A stretch of DNA of 64,000 bases, from contig CAWFBW010000009.1 in assembly GCA_963814165.1 (NCBI GenBank), positions 186,001 through 250,000 of the forward strand, given 5' to 3'. The notes under the pieces are model-generated. The model searched no databases. It was not told the origin of the DNA and was given only the letters and a program-made list of their open reading frames with translations. The position numbers and the translations under genes are program-made. Positions within the stretch are counted from its first letter, which is position 1. Each line of letters starts with the position of its first letter. This document shows, in pieces, positions 36,749-44,461 of the stretch. The stretch is from DASRAA01 sp963814165. Its GTDB lineage: Bacteria > Acidobacteriota > Terriglobia > Terriglobales > Acidobacteriaceae.

Positions 36749-36967
36749 TTGAACAACGGGATTGCACACCGCGCACGGTTGGGCTTTGCAGCACTTCCAT
36801 CGCCTGACCATGAAACGTTCGGGCCTTTCGCGACGAAGTCATTTCCCCGTTGTCCGGGGTGTGGAGGCTTCGCGCTGTATAGCCTCAACAACGCCGACAA
36901 CTACTTATGTTTAACCTGCGAGCGATGGGATATTCCGGAAGCGGTCCCGCGGAGGCCTAGATGGTGA
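36749..36967 (+). CDS. Small zinc-ribbon protein
   Basis: 72 residues from TTG 36749 with AGAGAGG 8 bases upstream. The C-terminal half reads CPGCGGFALYSLNNADNYLCLTC, a C-x2-C...C-x2-C zinc ribbon. Its stop overlaps the start of the primase-like gene (ATGGTGA at 36961), so the two are coupled. In many islands a zinc ribbon of this kind is the split N-terminal domain of a DnaG-like primase; here that role is an inference. Confidence 0.6.
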   Translation: MNNGIAHRARLGFAALPSPDHETFGPFATKSFPRCPGCGGFALYSLNNADNYLCLTCERWDIPEAVPRRPRW

Positions 36968-38416
36968 ACGGCTTCGAATCGCTCACCGTTGCGGATCGCA
37001 AGATGTTTTCGCGCCTTGGAATAGGGTCCGACCTGCTGGAGAGGGCTCGCATTGAGCGCGTTACTGATCAGCAAGCACTCGAGAACTTCGGAATCATCTG
37101 CAGCGGCGACAAGTCCGGCATCCTCTTCCCTTACTACGGCCCCGCGAATGGTGCCCGCTACACGGCACGTCTGCGACGCGACCATCCGGAAATTGAAGAC
37201 GGTAAACCCCGAGGCAAATACATCTCCGCTTACGGGGATCGTCGCCATTTGTACTTCGTTCCTGGATGTGTCGAGCAGGTCACTGACACAACCATCGCCG
37301 TGATGTTAGTGGAGGCTGAGAAATCAGCTCTCGCGCTGACAGCCTGGTCCGAGCGCACCGGTCAGAAGATACTGCCGATTGGCATGGGAGGCGCCTGGGG
37401 TTGGCGTGGTCGAATTGGAAAGAAGGACTCTCCAGATGGTGGACACTTGGACGAAAAAGGGGCGCTCCCCGAGCTCGGCATCTGTGCCGACAGGGAGGTC
37501 ATTGTCATGTTGGATGCAAACGCATCCAGGAATGCAGATGTCAGCAAGGCGCAGGCAGCGCTGGTGCGAACACTTGTCGGATACCGCGCACGTGTCCGCA
37601 TAGCCACCATCCCGGCAATCGAGGGAGTGAATGGGCCTGACGACCTGATAGCCCATGGAGGCGATCCGGCAATCTTGTCGGTGCTGGAGTTGGCGAAACC
37701 AGTCCTGGAGGTTGCATTTGCCGATGCAGAGCGCGCCATTGATGCGATTTATACAGCGAGATCGGATTGCAAAGCTGGCGAACTGATCCGCGCCATCAAA
37801 ACTGTCGCCGATGATCGACGAACTCAACGATCGTGCCTGGGATGTGTGCGAGCCGCTGGCTGCAATCTCGGAATCCATCGGTGGGATCTGGGACGCTAGG
37901 CTCCGCGCAGCACTCCTGAAGGTATTCGGTTCCGAGTCAGCCGAGGACGATGACCATGGCGTTCAGCTTCTCCAAGACATCAAGGACCTGATCGGTAACG
38001 AAGAGATTCCGTTTGCGGACAAGCACAAGACCAAGATCTTCTCTATCGACCTTGTTACCGGGCTCAAGCCAATTGAGACCAGCCCGTGGTCCGACTGGAA
38101 TGCGGGAAAGGGACTATCGACTCACACTCTTGGACAAATGCTGAGGACCTTCGCTATCTCCTCCAGAACCGTAAGGGGCGAGGCTAAGGTGTTGAAAGGC
38201 TACGTTCTGGAGTCCTTCGAAGAGGTTTGGCGCAGATATTTACTGCCCAAATCAACATTTCCCGGTTCGCAACCTAAAATCCAAACGCAAGGTGATGACG
38301 ACAATGCAGATACCGCGGCTCTCGTTTCGATCGACTTGTCCATGTGGGACGAGTGGAGAGCGCGTACCAGTTCGCGAATACGGATCCCGTCTGGCTGCCT
38401 AATCGTCGTGAGGTGA
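36961..38416 (+). pseudogene. DUF3854-DUF3631 primase-like protein missing its centre
   Basis: The first frame (36961 to about 37810) carries a TOPRIM-like DUF3854 domain: GILFPYYGPANGARYTARLR, VMLVEAEKSALALTAW, GMGGAWGW, EVIVMLDANASRN and GPDDLIAHGG. The second frame (from about 37811) gives a DUF3631 domain: LNDRAWDVCEPLAAISES, SPWSDWNAGKGLSTHTLGQML and GEAKVLKGYVLESFEEVWRRYL. Full proteins of this type usually have an ATPase/helicase region between the two. None is present, and the frame changes exactly where it should be, so an internal deletion is more likely than a simple indel. It probably once primed replication of the element. Confidence 0.7.
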
Positions 38417-38687
38417 CATGGCTTCGCACATTATCACTCACGCACTTTTCTCAAGGGGCCCTGAATACCTTGGGCTCCGCACTCACCTTGTTCCGAATCG
38501 TGAACCACATCAGGGAGTACCAGAACGCAATTGGTCTTTAGTTTGTGAGGTTATCCCTAACGAGGGCCGGGAGCCATTCGCTCAAGCTCGAGAGCAGGGG
38601 AGCTTATATCGTGAGTCTTTGTCGCCGTACGCTTTGGCGTGTTCGTTCGGCGTAATAGCTTCATCGAAAGAGGGGGCTTCACTACAG
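38417..38687. other. Gap between primase remnant and BrxL remnant
   Basis: No supported gene. A plus-strand frame crossing into the BrxL remnant is antisense and lacks a motif. Confidence 0.4.
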
Positions 38688-39008
38688 TTACTCTGCGAGC
38701 GCTTTGAATGCAGCCTGCGCCGGCTCCGAGTAGAAATCGACGCGAAGTTTGTCTAAGATCTCGGCTGGTATTGAGCCTAGATCCGCAGCGTTTGCTGTCG
38801 GAATGAGCACCTGTTGAGCTCCCGAATCCATCGCCACTCTTAGACGATCTCCCAGTTGCTCGATTCGTGATAGGACACCGTGAATTGACATTTGCCCCAG
38901 GACTACCAGGGCACCGGCTGTCGCTTTGTTGACGACAGCGGACAAAAGCGCTATGTAGAACGCCACGCCAAGGTCTTCCGTACCAGCAGTCCAGGAAGAG
39001 AAAACCGG
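38688..39008 (-). pseudogene. brxL: C-terminal remnant of BrxL (BREX Lon-like protein)
   Basis: The open frame runs from a stop at 39009-39011 to the stop at 38688, 106 residues with no start codon near its beginning. It reads TEDLGVAFYIALLSAVVNK, then LVVLGQMSIHG, LRVAMDSGAQQVLIPTANAADL and FYSEPAQAAFKAL. This closely follows the C-terminal Lon-protease-like domain of BrxL from BREX phage-defence systems, which ends in a similar 'FY..P..A.FKAL' stretch. The N-terminal AAA+ part and all other brx genes are absent. It is a relic inside the tRNA-Ala island. Confidence 0.75.
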
Positions 39009-39060
39009 CTATATCGCGGGATGATTTAACGTTGCCCTCGTGTGGCCGACTCCTGAGTTT

Positions 39061-40632
39061 TCAATGTACCTTGACGCAATCGCGGAGGTGCTCAGGGGCA
39101 GCTTGGAACGTCAGAAAACGCGCCGGGTAGTCAAAGGTGATGCGGTAACAACGTAGGACGCCTCCGCCGAGGCTGCCAGCTAATGTGCGGGATGCGAAGG
39201 TGCCGGCTTTGTTCTGGCTGACGTTGGCGGGCAGCTCGCGAAAATCTGTTCCCGCCAGCTTGAAACTCGACAGAGTCACTTTGCGAGCTCTCACATTTCC
39301 GCCGACCCCTGCGCCGGATATGACGTTCTCTCCTGTCCCCTGATGCAGGTCGTTGCGTTTCGCGAATCCTGCAAAAAGCGTCACAGTTCCACCATCTCCC
39401 GTATCCAGCCGGAACAGCCCGTGATGGCCGTCGACCTCGGCCTCGATGTAGATGGAATGCCCGTCACTGTAGAAAGGCACAGCGGTGCCCGCGTCGTTCG
39501 GGGCGGGCTGCCCGAATTCGGCGAAGCTCATCGTCTGAGCCGGATAATCAATGGTGGTGCGGAACTCCGCGAGGAATTCGAAGCCCACGGAGCCGGCGGG
39601 CTCCGGTTGTCCCGGCCTAGCGTCCCACGGTAGGGGACCCACCAGGACTACCTCGTCCGATAACTCCGCGGATCCTAGAGATATCTTCTTCGCCACCGCA
39701 TATCCGCCTGCCGTGCTTGATTCGCCGACGCCGCTGAGATTCAGTCCACCCGAGACCTTCAGGCCAAACTGCTCGGCCCATGCGGGAGAGAAATAGTTGG
39801 CCGCGCCCGTGTCAAACACGACGTCCGCAGGCACGTCGTTAACCCGTGCGGAGACGAGGATGTGCCATCCCGCATAGCGAAAAGGAATACGTGCTCCCTC
39901 GACAGAGACGAGCCGGCCATGGGGTGATCTCGCAGGCCGCGCCAAACTATCCGGCGGGAGTTTGCTGAGCAGGCGCACACGCTTGACTTCGAACGTGGTG
40001 GTTTCGCCGGTGTTAGAAGTTTCAACTCTGCGGAATGGAAAGCTTACCTTCCCAACGCGACGCCAGTCGCTGTAGGTGATGGTGAGTGGCCCGTCGTCGG
40101 TCTGGATCACAACTTGTCTAACCAGATGGTCCGTCAAGTCGAATGTCACTTCGACCTCACTGCCCCGGGCCGGAAGGTAATGCACAACTTCGGCGTGATT
40201 GCTTGGTTCAGCCTTGCTAATGGTGAAGCCAGACTCGCTTCGCCATCCCGCACGATCAACGAACGCCTTCGATCGAGCGTCTTCCACCAGAGGAGGCAGG
40301 TCGACCGAATTGACGATACCGTTGGCAGCGCCCCAAGTCACTCCGTCATAGCCGCTCACTGCCCGCATCGGGCCGGTCTCTTGGAGCATGCGGCTGTTTC
40401 CCGTGCGCAGGTCGATGGTCTTTTCAAAACTTCCGGGTACGCCACCCTCTGTCATGGTTCCTTCGAGGATTACGGCGGCTATTCGGTCCCAGTCATGGCC
40501 ACCGCTAGCTGCCCACTCGGCATGAGCAAGTACGGACGGGCGCTGGTTTTCTGCCTGCTTGGCCATGATGGGCGAAGCAACGAATGCGACTGAAATCGCT
40601 GCAACTAAGAAACCCGCCCGGACGCATCGCAT
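39061..40632 (-). CDS. Secreted retropepsin-like aspartic protease
   Basis: 523 residues. Signal peptide RCVRAGFLVAAISVAFVASPIMA. Residues about 35-230 form a beta-rich domain similar to outer-membrane lipoprotein carriers (EVTFDLTDHLVRQVVIQ). Then come two pepsin-like half domains, each with a D-T-G motif: VVFDTGAANYF (about 265) and LFRLDTGDGGTVTLF (about 385), with the partner GSVGFEFL and GSLGGGVL turns. Two D-T-G sites in one chain would form an intramolecular aspartic protease. Substrate unknown. Convergent with the island. Confidence 0.82.
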   Translation of the reverse strand: MRCVRAGFLVAAISVAFVASPIMAKQAENQRPSVLAHAEWAASGGHDWDRIAAVILEGTMTEGGVPGSFEKTIDLRTGNSRMLQETGPMRAVSGYDGVTWGAANGIVNSVDLPPLVEDARSKAFVDRAGWRSESGFTISKAEPSNHAEVVHYLPARGSEVEVTFDLTDHLVRQVVIQTDDGPLTITYSDWRRVGKVSFPFRRVETSNTGETTTFEVKRVRLLSKLPPDSLARPARSPHGRLVSVEGARIPFRYAGWHILVSARVNDVPADVVFDTGAANYFSPAWAEQFGLKVSGGLNLSGVGESSTAGGYAVAKKISLGSAELSDEVVLVGPLPWDARPGQPEPAGSVGFEFLAEFRTTIDYPAQTMSFAEFGQPAPNDAGTAVPFYSDGHSIYIEAEVDGHHGLFRLDTGDGGTVTLFAGFAKRNDLHQGTGENVISGAGVGGNVRARKVTLSSFKLAGTDFRELPANVSQNKAGTFASRTLAGSLGGGVLRCYRITFDYPARFLTFQAAPEHLRDCVKVH

Positions 40633-40794
40633 TTCTCAAAACCCCCGAGAGTGAGTCGGGCCGACGCAGCTATCAAAATCTACGAACGTATGACGCTCAT
40701 TCTGCATACCCCTTAAGCACCGTGGTGTTCGGGATGGCCTACGAAGAGTCCTCGTGGGACGAACCTTATGGCGTCCAAATCCTCGCCTCACTCC

Positions 40795-41943
40795 TTAACC
40801 GGCACCTTTCAGCTTCTTCAGCGCGGCCTCGTACGCTGCTGTCCTATTGCTCAGGTTGGCGGGGACGTTTTGCAAGACAATTTCCCAATTAGCAATTGCG
40901 TTCTTCTTGTCATCTAAGGCCGTGTAGCCGCGAGCCAGTCCCAACGACGTCCAGAATTTGTCTTGCGGATGCTGCTGCCGGTTGAAGGCGAATACCTTCA
41001 TAGCCTTGTCCTTCTTGTCGTTGCGGAGCAGCCCCATCCCATACGCATAGACCGAGTAGGCGTCGGTTCCGGGCAAATGCAGTGCTTTCTGCATCACACT
41101 ATCCGCCTCGGCTTCGCGTCCGAGGGCGTCCAACACGGCGGCTTTGGTCGAGAGCGTGGGAAAATCCTCGTGCCCGATCGTCGCTCCGCGGAACGGACCG
41201 TCGATCGCCTTGTCGGCCCAGATCAGCGCTTCCTCGAGATTGATCTTGTTGTCAGCACAGAATTGCGCGGCCGTCTGCCAGTCCTGGTAGTTGAACCCTG
41301 CCCATGACTGCAAGTCCTGGCGCATCTTCGCGACATACAGCTCATTTACGTTAGGAATTTCAATCTTGAGGGGTATTCGTTTCTTTTCCCACTGAAGGTA
41401 AGCTACCGCGGAATCCGGACGGCGCTCGTCAAACCCGTAGGTCAGGAATTCGGTGAACGGAGCGTCCTGCGGTGTTACCGGTACGCGCAGAACATCGTCT
41501 TTGGGATCGTATTGGAAACTCCCCCATCCCAGGTGACTGGAGAAAATCCACTGCCACGGACCGTCCTTTTCTGCGTCGAGAAAGAGCGCATAGGTTCCAG
41601 CTTTCAGGTCTTTGCCTTCGACCTTCACGTCGTCGGAGAAGGTGATGGAGGTGCTCTCGTTGGCTCCGGCGCGCCACGGAGCGCCTTTCGTTGGCCCGAA
41701 TCCCTCATCGACGAAACCGTAGTGAACCACCTCTCCCCAGATGTGTCCGGTGCGGTCGGTGTTCGCGGGGTTGTGAACTTTTGGACTGTGGTAGTCGATC
41801 GAAATTTTAACAGGCCCAATCCATTGCGACACTTCAGCATGTTCATTGCTGCCGTTGGGAGGCGTAGCCAGCTCCGATGTTTCCTGACCAGCAACCGTCA
41901 TGGAGAGCATGAGAAACACAACTGCGGCGAGTGCGGATTTCAC
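40795..41943 (-). CDS. DUF2911 protein with TPR-like C-terminus
   Basis: 382 residues, GTG start with GGGAGG five bases away. Signal peptide KSALAAVVFLMLSMTVAG. Residues about 35-185 are a DUF2911 domain (GPVKISIDYHSPKVHNP, HIWGEVVHYG, PWRAGANESTSITFSDDVKVEG, LKAGTYALFLDAEKDGPWQWIFSSH). The C-terminal about 150 residues form helical TPR-like repeats (AALWADKAID..., KAMKVFAFNRQ). Function of the family is unknown; it is common in Bacteroidota and Acidobacteriota envelopes. Confidence 0.8.
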   Translation of the reverse strand: MKSALAAVVFLMLSMTVAGQETSELATPPNGSNEHAEVSQWIGPVKISIDYHSPKVHNPANTDRTGHIWGEVVHYGFVDEGFGPTKGAPWRAGANESTSITFSDDVKVEGKDLKAGTYALFLDAEKDGPWQWIFSSHLGWGSFQYDPKDDVLRVPVTPQDAPFTEFLTYGFDERRPDSAVAYLQWEKKRIPLKIEIPNVNELYVAKMRQDLQSWAGFNYQDWQTAAQFCADNKINLEEALIWADKAIDGPFRGATIGHEDFPTLSTKAAVLDALGREAEADSVMQKALHLPGTDAYSVYAYGMGLLRNDKKDKAMKVFAFNRQQHPQDKFWTSLGLARGYTALDDKKNAIANWEIVLQNVPANLSNRTAAYEAALKKLKGAG

Positions 41944-42130
41944 GGTGGCCTCCCGTCCCTAAGTAGGGAGTAGCGACACAGAGATTGAGCCTATCTGCAG
42001 CGATCAGGGATCGCCATCGTGCGGTCCAATGTGCTGACGATAGTTATTGACTGCATGGAAAAGGAAGGGTTAGCTGATCACCCACCCGAGGCCGTTGAAT
42101 GGTGTTGCCCGACCGGGTACCTGAAGGAAA

Positions 42131-42175
42131 TGGCGGGTCGACCGGACTCGAAACCGCGGCCTCTACCGTGACAGA
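42131..42175 (-). other. tRNA-Asp 3' fragment, probable att site
   Basis: On the minus strand CTGTCAC (anticodon loop, GTC) is followed by GGTAG, an AGGCCGCGG stretch, the T loop TTCGAGT and CGACCCG-CCA at 42131-42133. This is the 3' half of tRNA-Asp, slightly decayed, with no matching 5' half. Such fragments mark the far end of elements inserted in tRNA genes. Confidence 0.6.
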
Positions 42176-42253
42176 GCAACGGGATTATTGTTTTCAACAA
42201 TTTACATGAGCGCGGAGACTGCCAAAGTTCGCCAAAGACATGTAAAACATCTT

Positions 42254-42277
42254 AATTTGTGGGTTGATTTGTGGGTT
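42254..42277. promoter_or_regulatory. Tandem ATTTGTGGGTT pair near the tRNA-Asp fragment
   Basis: Copies at 42254-42265 and 42266-42277 with a 12-base period, 79 bases from the tRNA fragment. Same type as the pairs beside tRNA-Phe and tRNA-Ala. Confidence 0.45.
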
Positions 42278-42517
42278 GAGAAACGCGGCTCGGGAAACTT
42301 GACATGCGCCGACGCGACTATTGTCTCCTGGTAATTTTTCCGCTCGAACTTCTCTTTGCCGATCATTCGATCAAAGGTACTCCGACTTCTCAGATGCCAG
42401 ATTCTCGGGAGGCGACACCAGCTGGCACTTCCGCGCATAGGCGACAACACGTCCAAGTGATCTTCCGCCGACCGGACTGAATTTGGTCGCGGTGATCGGG
42501 GGCAGCGGGCCAACCGC

Positions 42518-43433
42518 CTACTCAGGTGAGTCGCCGCGAATCACCGGCTGCTTGGCGCCGCTCCATTCACTGTACGAGCCGTCGTACATCGCAGCATCGA
42601 ATCCCATATAGCGCGCCAGCATGTAAACGTAGGACGCTTGCAGGCCAACTTCGCAATACGATACTGCCTTCTTGCCTGACGTGACTCCGGCTGTGGCGAA
42701 AAGCTGACGAATCTGCTCCGGTGATTTCAGCAACGGCTCTTTCTCGCTGATCAGCGCATTCTCCCAGTAGAACGATTCAGCGCCGCGCAGGTGGCCGTTG
42801 CGATAGCGCTTCGAAGGACGCGCATCGACAATCACATCGTCCTTGTCGGGATGGCCGACCAGCTTCTCCATGTAATCCATCTTCGCCACGATATCGGGAT
42901 GAAGGTGAATGGTCAGAGTGCCGGGCTTGCCGGTGCTGGCCTCCTGCGACACCGGACGTTTCTCGCGGGTCCACTGATCAAGGCCGCCATCGAGGAGCGC
43001 CGCCTGGTTGCCATGGCCCAGGTAATCCAAAGTGAAGAATAGGCGTGTCGCCATGGGATCCCAATCAGGGGCGTAGTACACGACGCGGGAATCGTCGCCA
43101 ATGCCGATGGCCTCGAGATTTTTCTTTAGCTGATCAGGCGGGTAGAAGCTCTGTGCCGGGCGCATCGTGGCGCCGGTAGCGAATTTGTCCATCGCAAGAT
43201 AGCGTGCGCCTGGAATGTGCGCAGCGCGGTAGTCTCCTTCGTCGTGGCCGATGTGCACAATCACTAGGTTGGGATCGGAGAGATGGTCAGCGAGCCACTG
43301 GGTGGAGACGACAAGTTCCGGATGAGCAGGGCTGCCGGCAGCAGAAGCGCCAGGCGTGCCGCACACCGCGGAGCCAACAAGGCTCATCAGCAAACAAGCG
43401 ATGGCGATTGAAAAGTTCGAAATTGCGTTTCAT
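42518..43433 (-). CDS. Periplasmic rhodanese (sulfurtransferase) 1
   Basis: About 304 residues. ATG 43433 with GGAGG starts KRNFELF. Removing one base at 43409 continues as IAIACLLMSLVGSAVCG, a clean signal peptide; as written the intact frame begins downstream. Two rhodanese domains: the first (LVIVHIGHDEGDYRAAHIPGA) is inactive-like and has DWDPMATRLFFTLDYLG in the loop; the second (VIVDARPSKRYRNGHLRGA) has the active loop YCEVGLQAS with the catalytic Cys. It moves sulfane sulfur between donors such as thiosulfate and thiophilic acceptors. It starts 2 bases after the stop of a second rhodanese, so the two are an operon. Confidence 0.85.
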
Positions 43434-43435
43434 CG

Positions 43436-44457
43436 TTACCTCCGGCATACCGCTGATTCATTTCTGGGTTGAATTGTGTTCTCACGATCATGCTTGGGCG
43501 ATAGCACCAGGTCGTTGCCGGCGGCGTTTACCCACTCGAACACGGAGCCGTCGTACATGGAAGCTTGGTAGCCCAGATACTTTGCTACGAAATAGGTGAA
43601 CGACGACTGCATTCCGGTACGGCAATAGGTAACAACCGCTTTGCCGGGCTGCGCGCCGGCGCGCAGGAATTGCTGCCGCAGTTGGTCGGGCGGCAGCAGC
43701 TGCGGATCGGCGTCGGAGCGAATTAGCTTTTTCCAATAGAGGCTCTCGAACCGACAATGTGTCCGGCCTTGGGAACAGCTTCGGACTTCACGACGCCTTC
43801 ATATTCTGCGACGGGCCTGGCGTCGAGCAGGGCGTACTCGGGGCTGCCGTCGTTCGTGCGGCGGCCCAACTGGAGCATTCGTGCGGTGCTGATAACGATC
43901 TCCGGCTGAACATGCGGAGTGAAGTGCGCGTGCGTGGGGCGAGCCTCTTCCTTGGAAACCGTTCTTGATTCGGCAAGCCATCTCTCCTGACCACCATCCA
44001 GGAGCGCGGCGTTGTCGCCATGTCCCAGATAGTCGAGCGTGAAGTACACGCGTGCGGCGAGCATTCCTTGCGCATCTCCGGTGAGCACGACGCGCGACTG
44101 ATCTCCCACACCCAGGCTTTCGAAGATCGCCTGCAAGTCGGAAACCGGCGGAAGCTCATTCAGAGAATTCTTGCGCTGCTCAACAAACTCGTCCAGACGG
44201 ACGAAATGCGATCCCGGGATATGTGCCCTGGTCAAACCGAGTCCGATCGCGGCCAATGTAGAGCACGACCAACTCGCGATCACGCAGGTGCTGCGCGAGC
44301 CAGGCAGTGGAGACGAGCATTTCCGACCGCAAGGCGGGCCAATTTGTCTCTGTGCGCTGAGCACGCGTGCAAGGCCGGGGCCAGACACAGCAGCTCCCAG
44401 CACCGCTAGGCGGCCGTATTGCGCGACTTCCTTCAGCATTGCATCCTTCTCCAGCAT
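43436..44457 (-). CDS. Rhodanese 2, three frameshifts
   Basis: Reading across frames restores one rhodanese. MLEKDAMLKEVAQYG starts it. At about 44350 the frame shifts to MLVSTAWLAQHLRDRELVVLYIG; at about 44228 it returns (RFDQ to AHIPGSHFVRLDEF). At about 43745 a duplicated AG or lost base leads to SLYWKKLIRSDADPQLLPP and the active-site loop TYCRTGMQSS, then YDGSVFEWV. The stop is at 43436-43438, two bases from the next gene's start. Joined length about 340 residues, with two rhodanese domains and the catalytic Cys in the second. As written no full product is made. Together with the neighbour it forms a tandem sulfurtransferase pair. Confidence 0.75.
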
Positions 44458-44461
44458 GGTG

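Larger units (their letters stand above)
41944..42517. other. Intergenic region with old attachment site
   Basis: No supported gene. It contains the tRNA-Asp fragment and the tandem repeat pair. A minus-strand frame at 42202-42513 ends ...STHKSTHK, like integrase tails, but shows no catalytic motif; it may be debris. Confidence 0.45.

Noticed and set aside
38418..38756. Plus-strand frame between the primase and BrxL remnants
   Set aside because: Overlaps the BrxL remnant antisense and has no recognisable motif.
34232..39060. A matching right att site (tRNA-Ala 3' copy) for the second island
   Set aside because: No repeat of the tRNA-Ala 3' end found to the right, so the island limit is not set.
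42131..42175. Functional tRNA-Asp gene
   Set aside because: Only the 3' half is present and the anticodon stem does not pair; it cannot be a working tRNA.
42202..42513. Minus-strand frame ending THKSTHK
   Set aside because: Tail resembles integrase ends but catalytic motifs are missing; probably debris or a result of the TTGTGGG repeats.
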